A DNA stretch of 64,000 nt, taken from the NCBI GenBank assembly GCA_965247505.1, contig OZ252020.1, positions 1,054,001-1,118,000 on the forward strand, read 5' to 3'. Within the stretch, counting starts at the first letter, position 1. Every line of letters begins with the position of its first letter. A program made the translations under genes and the position numbers. The notes under the pieces were generated by a model. That model saw only the letters and a program-made list of their open reading frames with translations. It did not search any database and was not told where the DNA came from. Of the stretch, positions 51,697 through 60,501 are shown one piece after another. This DNA comes from CAIYRG01 sp965247505. GTDB lineage: Bacteria; Pseudomonadota; Alphaproteobacteria; Micropepsales; Micropepsaceae.

Positions 51697-51977
51697 GACA
51701 GGCTCCGCACCACCCCGGCGACGACACCCCAGACATGGGCATCCTCGGCCTCGAGAGCGGCGAAGGGGCGGACCGTAAGTTCTCCTTCCATGGCTGCGAT
51801 AATTATGGAGCCCGCGCCCGGGGTGCGTGAGCGGTCGACGATCAGGGTGTCGCCGGCCAGAATCCCATGGTCTGCCATGCCACCGCCCTCGACCGTGACA
51901 AAGAACGTCGCCGCCGGGCGCTTTATGAAATGAGCGTCGAGGCTGAGGTTTGTTGTAGGGGCAACTACGGTGAACAT
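51693..51977 (-). CDS. umuD: UmuD-like protein, short and lacking catalytic residues
   Basis: 94 residues against about 140 for UmuD. It keeps the S24/LexA-type beta fold (RPAATFFVTVEGGGMADHGILAGDTLIVDRS split over two strands) but starts after the point corresponding to the natural cleavage site. The catalytic serine of the GDSM motif is glycine here (GGGM, residue 33) and the catalytic lysine is arginine (ELTVR, R70). It would resemble the processed UmuD' and could not self-cleave. The partner umuC is truncated immediately downstream. Confidence 0.8.
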   Translation of the reverse strand: MFTVVAPTTNLSLDAHFIKRPAATFFVTVEGGGMADHGILAGDTLIVDRSRTPGAGSIIIAAMEGELTVRPFAALEAEDAHVWGVVAGVVRSLS

Positions 51978-52175
51978 CGGGCAATTCCTGCAAACACTCC
52001 TTGACGGCGCTGCCTGCTACCAACTTGGTTTGGCAATGAAACGCATCCGGTACGCAGGTTCAAGCTGGACGATCACAATAGGAAAACAGTAACCTGACGC
52101 TTAACAGTGGTGATCAGTTGCACCAATGCTTCTCCACGTTACAGTATAAGGGGCCTGAAACAGGAGGTATTAGGA

Positions 52176-52496
52176 ATGGCAATCGATGAAACCGGACTCA
52201 ACAAAGGTCAGGTGAGAAAATTAAACGCGCTTCGGAATTCGATCGGTGACGAGCTCGCCGAAGAGGTCTTTGCAAAGTGGCTGAAGCGCCAGGCGACTTC
52301 ACAAGCCAAAAGCAAACCAGATCCCGTTGCGATGAAGATCGTTGAGGCTCTCGCAGGCTTTGAGAATGACACGAAGTTCAATCTTGGCAATTATGGTTAC
52401 ACACTACGGCGTGCCAAAGGAAAAGGCTTGTCGGGCTTCATCGTAAATAAGAATGAAAAGCCGAAAGAAGCACCGGCCCCGTCTTCTGAAGGTTGA
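52176..52496 (+). CDS. Small hypothetical protein
   Basis: 106 residues from the ATG at 52176, preceded by AGGAGG at 9-bp distance, so it is a credible gene. N-terminal half is helical (GQVRKLNALRNSIGDELAEEVFAKWL); a glycine-rich middle (FNLGNYGYTLRRAKGKGLSGF) follows, and the tail is rich in Lys, Glu and Pro. No family recognised. It diverges from umuD and ends at an IS6 remnant. Confidence 0.6.
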   Translation: MAIDETGLNKGQVRKLNALRNSIGDELAEEVFAKWLKRQATSQAKSKPDPVAMKIVEALAGFENDTKFNLGNYGYTLRRAKGKGLSGFIVNKNEKPKEAPAPSSEG

Positions 52497-52747
52497 AGAG
52501 AGTTCTCACTTGCCAGTCCGGCAACGCAAACGACGAATGCAACGTTTCAAATCCACTCGTTCAGCGCAGCGGTTTCTCTCTACCTACGCCACCGTCTACA
52601 ACCACTTCAACCACCAACGCCATCTCAACCGCCGCGATATTTTCAAACAAGACCGAGCCGCTGCGCTGGCCGAATGGCGGCAACTTGCAGCCTAGAGGTC
52701 CTCAATTGAAGGTGCTGCAGGTCCAGCCCATTTAGTCTGACAATGCC
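52497..52747 (+). pseudogene. IS6-family 3' fragment with mosaic sequence
   Basis: Encodes the last 60 residues of an IS6 transposase and its right end (TTTAGTCTGACAATGCC). The first part (SSHLPVRQRKRRMQRFKSTRSAQRFLSTYATVYN) looks like type D at 55643; the second (HFNHQRHLNRRDIFKQDRAAA) like type B, suggesting recombination between two IS6 types. Confidence 0.75.
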
Positions 52748-53070
52748 TGACAAAGCCCTCCGGTCGCCACAACATGCGCCCGCTTGACACGACGGTGCAG
52801 ACGCGCTCCGTGGTCCGCCGCATGGACGGCAAGCCGTTGCGGTACACGGACCTGATGGCTTGACTTCTGGCTCTCGCCCAGTGTTACATTTACCTTAGTA
52901 GAATAAATGGCCCTTGTTTAAATGGTCGGGACTGGGTTGGGTGGCACACTTGTCCCGTATTGACCCAAGGGCCTGGTGAAGCCTTGAGGGGCACGCAGAG
53001 CCACGCGTAACTTATTTGTTACCGCCTGCCTGTCAAGATGCACCTCTCGCTTAAAGAGGGGATTACCAGC
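52748..53070. other. Intergenic region, no supported gene
   Basis: About 320 bp between the IS6 fragment and the metzincin gene. A short open stretch near 52770-52863 (TTVQTRSVVRRMDGKPLRYT) could be the tail of a lost gene. The rest probably holds the promoter of the lipoprotein gene. Confidence 0.4.
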
Positions 53071-54060
53071 ATGAATTTTAGGCAACTCGCTCTGGCGGGC
53101 GTGACGACGCTTTGCGCCCAAGGCTGCGCCTGGGGCAGTTCTGAGGGGCCTGTGGCCCCATTAGATAATTTGCTCAATTATTCTAACGCAGCCCAAACCC
53201 GCTACAGCTACACGCCATATGCAACTGAATCATACAACTTTGCCTGGTCGTCGGGAGATGGCATAGATCAAATCCACATCGGCGGGGACATGGAGCCTAA
53301 GCAAAACCTGCGTCACATCCAGACAAATGAAGGCTTAAAATTCTACCTGGGCGAGTCTCGCGACGGCGTGGGAGTTGACCGGCTGGAGAACTATAGACAC
53401 GACTTGAGAACCCGCAATGAAACTGACCCAAACGGTTATTTCAGGGATGGCTTCGTTCCATTCGTCTCCCAGCCAAATTTGTACATAGATCCCGATCTGT
53501 TGGAACCTGAAAACGAAGGTATATTTTTGGCTCTTTTCAATAGCATTTATATTCTAAACGACATCCTGCCGCCTGAGTTTCAGATTAGAATAGCTGGCAC
53601 CCGCGACAACGACTCTGTTTTCACAGGAGATATCTTGGTGAGGCTTGACTCGCCAGAGGCCATCGGCGCGGTATGCGGCGCAAATGCAGTAGCGTGTGCT
53701 GGGAACAGCGAGACGGTGGACTACACCACCCAATCCCCACTGTATACGGTTTCATCCACCCTGCACATACCGGATGACTTGGACACGAGCGAGTACACCT
53801 TACCGCGTAAAGTGATCGTCCATGAGCTTTTGCATGCGCTTGGTATCCAAGGGCACGTAGACAGTATTGAGTTCCCGGATAGCCTCATGGGCACGTCTGG
53901 AGAGCATATCCCGAACCCTGGCTTCATCATCAGCAAAATCGACCGGGAAGCTCTTCAGATCATGTACATGAGCCAGCGCACCGACCTCTATAACGACTGG
54001 GGCGAGTGGCCAGATACGTCCTTCCATCTAGTAGCTAGATCAGACGATGCTGCTTTGAAC

Positions 54061-55165
54061 CTTGCCTATCCGGTTTACACCCACACCCACTAGGGCTAGA
54101 ATGGGCGCAAACCGGATATAGGGGAGCGCGCCATGGATGTTCTCGACCGCGCCGATCTCCCATTCCCGCATTCGCTACCCGAGTTCCAGCGACTTTTCCC
54201 CGATGATGCGGCCTGCGCCGCCTACCTGGAGAAAGCCCGCTGGGGAGACGGCTTTGCCTGCCCGCACTGCGGCACGGCGGGAGAGCCGTTCCACTTTGAA
54301 ACCCGCCCTGGCGTCCTGCGCTGCCGCAAGTGCCGCCAGAACACCGGGCTGACGGTGGGAACAGTGATGGAGCGTAGCCACACTCCGCTGAACGTCTGGT
54401 TCTGGGCCGCTTATCTGGTCGCCAGTCAGACGCCCGGCATGTCCGCCGTGCAGTTTCAGCGGCAACTTGGTCTTTCGCGCTACGAGACGGCCTTTCAAAT
54501 TCTCCACAAGCTCCGCTCGGGCATGGTGCGGCCCAACCAAGACAGGATCGGTGGACAGCCCAAGAACCATGTTGAGGTGGACGAAACCTGGGTTGGCGGG
54601 CGAACGCGTGGGGAAGGCCGTGGTGTTCACCACAAGGTTCCCGTCTCCTGTGCCATCGAGGTGCGTCATCGAAAGCCGGGCACCAAGCTCGACAACCGGA
54701 AAGACGGACGCTATGCCGGACGCGTTCGGCTCGCCGTCGTGCTCGACCGTAGCGCCGAGTCGCTCTGTGGGTTCGTCGAGAGCACCGGCGCGCCGGGATC
54801 GCTGATCGTTACTGACGATTGGAGCGGCTATGCTGGCCTCGGTAAGCGCGGCTATGAGCACTTCGCTGTTGCAGAGTGTGGTGATCCAGAGGTTGCCGAG
54901 CAATACCTGCCGATCATCCATCTGGTTTTCGCCAACCTGAAGACGTGGCTGATCGGGATCCACCACGGCGTTAGCCACCAGCACCTACAAGCCTACCTCA
55001 ACGAGTTCACCTTCCGCTTCAACAGGCGGTTCTACCCGTTCAACGCCTTCCGCTCATTGCTCGGCATCGCGGGCGACACCTCTGCTCCAACCTATGCCGA
55101 GCTTTACTCGGGAGAGTGGCGGCACCCTACATGTAGCGGTCATGGGCGTTAACCGGATAGGCAAG
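54061..55165 (+). mobile_element. IS1595-family element, copy 2
   Basis: 1105 bp, ends CTTGCCTATCCGGTTTAC and complement of CTTGCCTATCCGGTTAAC. Flanked by a perfect 8-bp duplication CTTTGAAC (54053-54060 and 55166-55173), so the insertion is recent and simple. Confidence 0.96.
54133..55152 (+). CDS. IS1595-family transposase, copy 2
   Basis: 339 residues, complete. Zinc ribbon CPHCG and CRKC, ISXO2-like DDE domain with VEVDETWVGG and TDDWSGYAGLG. Differs from copy 1 at a few residues only (for example FETRPG against FENRPG). Confidence 0.93.
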   Translation: MDVLDRADLPFPHSLPEFQRLFPDDAACAAYLEKARWGDGFACPHCGTAGEPFHFETRPGVLRCRKCRQNTGLTVGTVMERSHTPLNVWFWAAYLVASQTPGMSAVQFQRQLGLSRYETAFQILHKLRSGMVRPNQDRIGGQPKNHVEVDETWVGGRTRGEGRGVHHKVPVSCAIEVRHRKPGTKLDNRKDGRYAGRVRLAVVLDRSAESLCGFVESTGAPGSLIVTDDWSGYAGLGKRGYEHFAVAECGDPEVAEQYLPIIHLVFANLKTWLIGIHHGVSHQHLQAYLNEFTFRFNRRFYPFNAFRSLLGIAGDTSAPTYAELYSGEWRHPTCSGHGR

Positions 55166-55642
55166 CTTTGAACTTTGGGATTACCCTGTTTAACGGATTG
55201 CCGCAGCCATGGGTAAGGGGCGACCGCCTGGATACGCCACTTGACGACAACGATCTATTGTCCGGCACGGCCACATGGCTAGGGAATCTTCTCGGTTTTT
55301 CTGGACCATCCCCAATAGCAGGAACTGCCGAGCTTACGGTTAACTTAAGCACGCTGTTCGACCCCAACAACGAGCAGGACCTACAGTTCAGGGATATTGG
55401 ATACCTAAACCGTTTCGAGTCCGACTCCTTGGACTCCCAGTTTGACACTCCGAACATAGACTACAAGATCACCATTTCCTGCAATGGTTTCCGCAATGTT
55501 CGTAACGAAGGGTACGAGCAAGGTCTAGTTATTGGATCGTTCCTTGGCCTTGGGCATGAGCACATGGGCGGCACCATCAAGAGAACCGATATGGTGGGTG
55601 CCTTTGGGGGAACCAGGTAGCGGAGGGCACTATGTTTAAGGG

Positions 55643-55911
55643 GCATTGTCACGTTATTGAACGACCGTGCCGCGAATTGGCATAGAACTCAACCTCAAGC
55701 GGCAGCGCTGACGGTTTGCCATGGGCCCATTGCGTGGTTGCGAAACCGGCGCAATGTTTTTCGGGAAATCAGATGACGTTGGACGTTGAAGGTGTTGTAG
55801 ACGGTGGCGTGGGTAGAGAGAAATTGCTGCGCTGATCGAGCCGATTTGAAACGTTGCATTCGTTGTTCACGTTGCCGGACCGGCAAGTGAGAATTCTCGG
55901 CTCGGTTGTTC
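55643..55911 (-). pseudogene. IS6-family 3' fragment (type D)
   Basis: IS end GGCATTGTCACGTTATTG at 55643, then on the minus strand the last 70 codons of a transposase: RAENSHLPVRQREQRMQRFK to GPWQTVSAAA. Cut at 55912 by an IS1595 end. Confidence 0.78.
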
Positions 55912-56028
55912 CTTGCCTATCCGGTTTACACCCACACCCACTAGGGCTAGAATGGGCGCAAACCGGATATAGGGGAGCGCGCCATGGATGTTCTCGACCG
56001 CGCCGATCTCCCATTCCCGCATTCGCTA
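55912..56028 (+). mobile_element. IS1595 5' fragment
   Basis: 117 bp identical in layout to the start of the other IS1595 copies (CTTGCCTATCCGG, the promoter region and the first codons MDVLDRADLPFPHSL), ending abruptly where a 29-bp inverted repeat begins. Confidence 0.88.
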
Positions 56029-56184
56029 TAAAGTGTTGCGTCCATCGCTTGAGACCGCCCCCTGAAAGATGGGGTAATCGGCCGGCGCTCTTATCTCTGA
56101 CGATTGTGGGTGCTGCGCTTCAGGCTGATGTTAGCACGGGGTCAGTTTTTGCTGCCCCAAACATCAAACAAGGAGAAGCGCAGC

Positions 56185-57217
56185 ATGGAACATTTTGCCG
56201 GATTTGACGTATCGGTCAAGGAGACGAGCGTCTGTATTGTGGACGGCACGGGCAAGATCGTGCGTGAAGTGAAGGTGGCAAGCGAGCCGGAGGCGCTGCT
56301 TCCGGTGCTGACGAACCCTAGCTACCACTTCAAGCGCATCGGATTGGAAGCCGGGCCCTTAATCGCAATGGCTCTTCAGTGCTCTTGCCGAAGCGGGCTT
56401 GCCGGCGATTTGTGTCGAGACCCGGCATATGAGAGCGGTCTTGAAGGCCCAGATCAACAAGACGGACCGCAACGATGCGCGGGGGATGGCGCAGATGATG
56501 CGGGCGGGGCTCTATCGTCCGGTGCATGTAAAGACGTTACGCAGTCAGAAGCACCGAATGCTGCTGACCCACCGCAAGCTGCTTCAGTCGAAGGCTATCT
56601 CCATCGACAACGATCTGCGCGGGACCTTACGCAACTTCGGGCTCAAGGTCGGGATGGTGGGGGCTCTGAAGTTCGAGGCACGCATTCGGGAGCTTGTCGC
56701 GGACCTTCCGGATATGGCCCTTTTAGTCGAACCGCTTCTTATCGTTCGGCGGGTCCTTCGCGATCAGCTCGCCATCCTGCACCGCAGTTGGCTGGCCATC
56801 GTGCGGGACGATGAGGTCTGCAGGCGTCTGATGAGTATCCCTGGGGTCGGCCCTGTGGTGGCTCTGACCTTCCGCGCCAGTGTCGATGTGCCGGCCCGCT
56901 TCAAAAACTCCAAGGCGGTTGGGGCGGCATTTGGGCTGACGCCGTCCAAATATCAATCGGGCGAGATCAACCGATCCGGCGCAATATCGAAGTGCGGGGA
57001 CGAGATGGTGCGGGCGATGCTCTACGAGGCGGCTCATATCATGCTGGTGCGTTCGACAAGATGGTCTTGGCTCAAGGCCTGGGCCATAAAGATCGCCAAG
57101 AAGCGCGGGATGAAGAAGGCGATCGTGGCGCTGGCACGCAGACTGGCTGTGGTCATGCACCGCATGTGGATGGATGGCACCGAGTTCCAATGCACAAGGG
57201 AAGGCGCAGTGGCATGA
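56185..57217 (+). pseudogene. IS110-family transposase, frameshifted
   Basis: Two frames join into one transposase of about 345 residues. The 5' frame (ATG 56185) has FAGFDVSVKETSVCIVDGTG and GLEAG, giving the first D and E of the RuvC-like DEDD site; the 3' frame has KTDRNDARGM and the C-terminal transposase_20 serine region MSIPGVGPVVALTF, FKNSKAVGAAFGLTP. One extra A near 56362 shifts the frame (GGG CCC TTA-A-TCG CAA). Element borders cannot be fixed because IS110 lacks terminal repeats; its tail probably ends near 57510. Confidence 0.82.
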
Positions 57218-57578
57218 GCGCCAAAGCCAATCAAAGAGGATAGGAGGATTTAGGTTCCACCAAGCGGTGGAGTGATGTCCCTCGCGGGACGATGGATGAG
57301 GTGAGTTCGTATGTCCGCTTGGACCTGCCGTCCGTCCGATGGCAAGGCCGCCCGAAAGATTGTTCCGCCTCGTCTTCGAACCCCATGATGGAAGGGCCTT
57401 AAGTGCCGATTCCGAAGAGAAGCGCGAGCCCGCGAGAGACATAGAAACCGCAACAGTGGAAAGTCTGAAAGTGCTTGACACCCGATGGCCGATTAGAGAA
57501 GCGGACATTAGCCCTTCGGACCCAGATAGTCCGCGCCGCCCGAACTTCGTAGGAACAGCAATCACGCGATTGCGCTGT
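57218..57578. other. IS110 3' non-coding region and spacer
   Basis: About 360 bp with no convincing gene. The first 290 bp probably belong to the IS110 right end, which in this family includes a structured non-coding region (bridge RNA sequences usually lie in such IS ends). The exact border is not visible. Confidence 0.4.
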
Positions 57579-58430
57579 CTAAGCAGAATCAGGCCGATGC
57601 GCTCGGAGGAAGGAACGTATCTGGCGCACCGCCAGGGGAATCCGTTCCGGAGGCTCCTTCCACGGGAACATGCTGACTTCGGCCTGCGGCGCGAGCATCG
57701 CGGACTCCATGGCGGCGGCGTAGGGATGCGGCGGGCTATCATCGGGCAGGATCAGCACGGGCGTCTGGCAATTGCGCACGAAATCGCGTGTCGCGCTGTA
57801 GACGAAGTCGACGTTGCGGTACATCTTGGTCAGGAATGCATCAACCATCTCCATCGTAATGTCCGGCCGGCGTTCGACCAATTCGGGGCCCCAACCATTC
57901 ATGTTGCCGTTGTAGGAGCGGTCGGGCGCTTCCGGCCGGGACCCGCTGGGCTGTGCCAGCACCGCCGCGACGACACGATCCGGCGCCCGCTCCAGCAGGT
58001 TCCAGGTGATTGGGCCACCAACGCAGAAGCCCATCACCATGAACTTGTCGATCCCCAAATGATCCATCAGACCAAGCTGGTCATCGGTATGTGAATCCCA
58101 TGGCCGATCGATCTCTAGCGGACCCGAGGACTGCCCCGGATTGGCGTTACGCAGGTCCGCCGCGATGCAGCGGTACTCTCCCATGAACTCCTCGACCGGG
58201 TTAAAGGGCATGCGGCTCAAGGCAGCTATCGTCGAGTTCAATCCCCCACCGGGGATGAGCAATAAGGGGAAGCCGGAACCGAACTCCTCATAGTGGATCC
58301 GAACCGGGCCTTTCTCAAAGAAGGAGCCGGATCCTCCTTGCCCTGTCTGCTGAGAGAACACGCGCGGCGCTGCTGTCATCGCCGTCGCCGCAGCTCCCGC
58401 TGCCAGTATTTTACGTCTGATCGGATCCAT
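57579..58430 (-). CDS. Exported alpha/beta-hydrolase-fold protein with Cys in the nucleophile elbow
   Basis: 283 residues from the ATG at 58430, which has GAGG upstream. Twin-arginine-like signal (PIRRKILAAGAAATAMTAAP). The fold is clear: PLLLIPGGGLNST (oxyanion loop), CIAADLRNANPGQS, and a nucleophile elbow MGFCVGG (134-139) with C136 where most have Ser. An acidic candidate sits in LPDDSPPHP, but the usual late GH motif is replaced by MFPWKEPPERIPL, so the catalytic histidine is not where expected. May be a dienelactone-hydrolase-like or non-hydrolytic member. Lies inside the inverted-repeat segment. Confidence 0.82.
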   Translation of the reverse strand: MDPIRRKILAAGAAATAMTAAPRVFSQQTGQGGSGSFFEKGPVRIHYEEFGSGFPLLLIPGGGLNSTIAALSRMPFNPVEEFMGEYRCIAADLRNANPGQSSGPLEIDRPWDSHTDDQLGLMDHLGIDKFMVMGFCVGGPITWNLLERAPDRVVAAVLAQPSGSRPEAPDRSYNGNMNGWGPELVERRPDITMEMVDAFLTKMYRNVDFVYSATRDFVRNCQTPVLILPDDSPPHPYAAAMESAMLAPQAEVSMFPWKEPPERIPLAVRQIRSFLRAHRPDSA

Positions 58431-58794
58431 AGTCGGCCTCCTCTCTGAACCATTGCGGCCAGTGGGTGGGGCACAATGCGCCAGAGCGCTGTCCTTTTGC
58501 GCCTCGTCGTCAGCTGCCGGCGTTCCCCTCCAGGCTCTTCGTATGAGCCTCAAAATATATCATGATCTTCGGCAAGAGCCAGCCGGCGGCCTCCGTTGCT
58601 TCCCACCGTCGGGCGGCAACGGTGAAGGACACTGAGAGGTCACGCTCGGTCTGTGCCACAGACCGGACCGGCGCTATAGCAGATGATACCGATCGAGCTG
58701 TTTAGCGGCACCGCGATCTTCCACTCACCCCATATCTGCTTACGGCACTAAGCGGACTTATTGCTGCACTGCAGCCAAATGTCCGGTTTCGGTA
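58431..58794. other. Spacer between hydrolase gene and right inverted repeat
   Basis: About 360 bp; presumably the hydrolase promoter. No gene or other structure seen. Confidence 0.4.
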
Positions 58795-58834
58795 TGTGGC
58801 CTCAAGTGATGGACGCAACACTTTATCTTAATTG

Positions 58835-59915
58835 CTTGCCTATCCAGTTTACACCCACACCCACTAGGGCTAGAATGGGCGCAAACCGGATATAGGGGAT
58901 CGCGCCATGGATGTTCTCGACCGCGCCGATCTCCCATTCCCGCATTCGCTACCCGAGTTCCAGCGACTTTTCCCCGATGATGCGGCCTGCGCCGCCTACC
59001 TGGAGAAAGCCCGCTGGGGAGACGGCTTTGCCTGCCCGCACTGCGGCACGGCGGGAGAGCCGTTCCACTTTGAAAACCGCCCTGGCGTCCTGCGCTGCCG
59101 CAAGTGCCGCCAGAACACCGGGCTGACGGTGGGAACAGTGATGGAGCGTAGCCACACTCCGCTGAACGTCTGGTTCTGGGCCGCTTATCTGGTCGCCAGT
59201 CAGACGCCCGGCATGTCCGCCGTGCAGTTTCAGCGGCAACTTGGTCTTTCGCGCTACGAGACGGCCTTTCAAATTCTCCACAAGCTCCGCTCGGGCATGG
59301 TGTGGCCCAACCAAGACAGGATCGGTGGACAGCCCAAGAACCATGTTGAGGTGGACGAAACCTGGGTTGGCGGGCGAACGCGTGGGGAAGGCCGTGGTGT
59401 TCACCACAAGGTTCCCGTCTCCTGTGCCATCGAGGTGCGTCATCGAAAGCCGGGCACCAAGCTCGACAACCGGAAAGACGGACGCTATGCCGGACGCGTT
59501 CGGCTCGCCGTCGTGCTCGACCGTAGCGCCGAGTCGCTCTGTGGGTTCGTCGAGAGCACCGTCGCGCCGGGATCGCTGATCGTTACTGACGATTGGAGCG
59601 GCTATGCTGGCCTCGGTAAGCGCGGCTATGAGCACTTCGCTGTTGCCGAGCAATACCTGCCGATCATCCATCTGGTTTTCGCCAACCTGAAGACGTGGCT
59701 GATCGGGACCCACCACGGCGTTAGCCACCAGCACCTACAAGCCTACCTCAACGAGTTCACCTTCCGCTTCAACAGGCGGTTCTACCCGTTCAACGCCTTC
59801 CGCTCATTGCTCGGCATCGCGGGCGACACCTCTGCTCCAACCTATGCCGAGCTTTACTCGGGAGAGTGGCGGCACCCTACATGTAGCGGTCATGGGCGTT
59901 AACCGGATAGGCAAG
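58835..59915 (+). mobile_element. IS1595-family element, copy 3 (24-bp internal deletion)
   Basis: 1081 bp with the same ends as copies 1 and 2, CTTGCCTATCCAGTTTAC at the left. Flanks CTTAATTG and GTTTCATG do not match, so one side has been rearranged since insertion. Confidence 0.92.
58907..59902 (+). CDS. IS1595-family transposase, copy 3, eight residues shorter
   Basis: 331 residues. Identical domain layout to copy 2, but the segment between two GTTGC-GAG words is deleted, turning VAECGDPEVAEQYLP into VAEQYLP. The loss is in frame and follows the VTDDWSGY motif, within the catalytic domain, so activity is uncertain. Confidence 0.9.
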   Translation: MDVLDRADLPFPHSLPEFQRLFPDDAACAAYLEKARWGDGFACPHCGTAGEPFHFENRPGVLRCRKCRQNTGLTVGTVMERSHTPLNVWFWAAYLVASQTPGMSAVQFQRQLGLSRYETAFQILHKLRSGMVWPNQDRIGGQPKNHVEVDETWVGGRTRGEGRGVHHKVPVSCAIEVRHRKPGTKLDNRKDGRYAGRVRLAVVLDRSAESLCGFVESTVAPGSLIVTDDWSGYAGLGKRGYEHFAVAEQYLPIIHLVFANLKTWLIGTHHGVSHQHLQAYLNEFTFRFNRRFYPFNAFRSLLGIAGDTSAPTYAELYSGEWRHPTCSGHGR

Positions 59916-59977
59916 GTTTCATGATATGTTCTCACCGCGTGATTCGCAACAAGATTCTATTGGTTAGGGGAATAGCC

Positions 59978-60151
59978 ATGAAAACGATGCTACAAAAGCG
60001 CGCTACGGTCGAAGGGATTCAGTCAAGCTACCAGCCGTCCAAGGCTGAGCTTGAGGAAGATATGAGCATTGACTCAACGCCGGAAGAGGTTGCTAGGGCG
60101 CTGGCACCAAAGAAAATTTTTCAGGTGGGGGAGCCGACAAATCGTGGTTGA
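59978..60151 (+). CDS. Small hypothetical protein, possibly a fragment
   Basis: 57 residues from the ATG at 59978, which has AGGGGA upstream. Sequence is polar (QSSYQPSKAELEEDMSIDST) with no recognised family. Follows the IS1595 copy; could be the remains of a longer gene. Confidence 0.35.
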   Translation: MKTMLQKRATVEGIQSSYQPSKAELEEDMSIDSTPEEVARALAPKKIFQVGEPTNRG

Positions 60152-60501
60152 CCCAACGGATTGTTACTTTCGTATATAAGCCCCGTTGAAAAACTCTGTT
60201 TCGAGGCGGCGCCAAAATTGCTACGAATTTAGTTTGAAGGTCAGATGTCGATTCAGAAGCCACTTTCATGCCTCTGAGAGCCGTCTGAGCGAGACTTCCT
60301 ATACCGCTCGGTATCCCTTCGCATTGACGATACCTAACTGGGCTTAAAACGCAAAAAACATCCCTTGAGACCACCGGGTAAGAGCGGACATTCATTAAGC
60401 CGTCACCATCAGAATACGCGGATATAGTTTACGGAACAGGCAAGTAGACATAGCAAAGCTATTTTGGGCAATCGTTTGAGACTATTTTTGACGAACCCAA
60501 A
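60152..60501. other. Region without supported gene
   Basis: About 350 bp; open frames here have no recognisable sequence. Probably degraded intergenic DNA. Confidence 0.4.

Larger units (their letters stand above)
53071..55620 (+). pseudogene. Metzincin-like lipoprotein with TbpB-like C-terminal barrel, split by IS1595
   Basis: Joining 53071-54060 with 55174-55620 across IS1595 and one duplication gives an open 478-residue protein. Signal peptide with lipobox (LCAQGC, C19). Zinc site HELLHALGIQGH (251-262) fits the metzincin HExxHxxGxxGxH pattern apart from the last spacing, with a possible Met-turn at LQIMYM. After the insertion point the sequence has a beta-barrel look: ATWLGNLLGF, AGTAELTVNL, then GHEHMGGTIKRTDMVGAFGG and the stop, as in transferrin-binding-protein-B-like surface lipoproteins. 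Before the insertion it would have been a surface protease. As it stands, a truncated 341-residue protein would be made. Confidence 0.75.
56028..58826. mobile_element. Segment bounded by 29-bp inverted repeats, with IS110 and a hydrolase gene
   Basis: Left end 56028-56056 begins ATAAAGTGTTGCGTCCATCG; right end 58798-58826 is its complement with two mismatches. These look like IS termini. No transposase for such ends is present between them; the content is an IS110 element and an exported alpha/beta-hydrolase gene. It may be a transposase-less mobile cassette, or two unrelated IS ends. Confidence 0.5.

Noticed and set aside
51978..52175. LexA-binding site in front of the umuD-like gene
   Set aside because: Neither GTTC-N7-GTTC nor CTGT-N8-ACAG could be found with correct spacing.
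60093..60395. Minus-strand frame of 100 codons
   Set aside because: No family resemblance; lies in a degraded region between IS elements.
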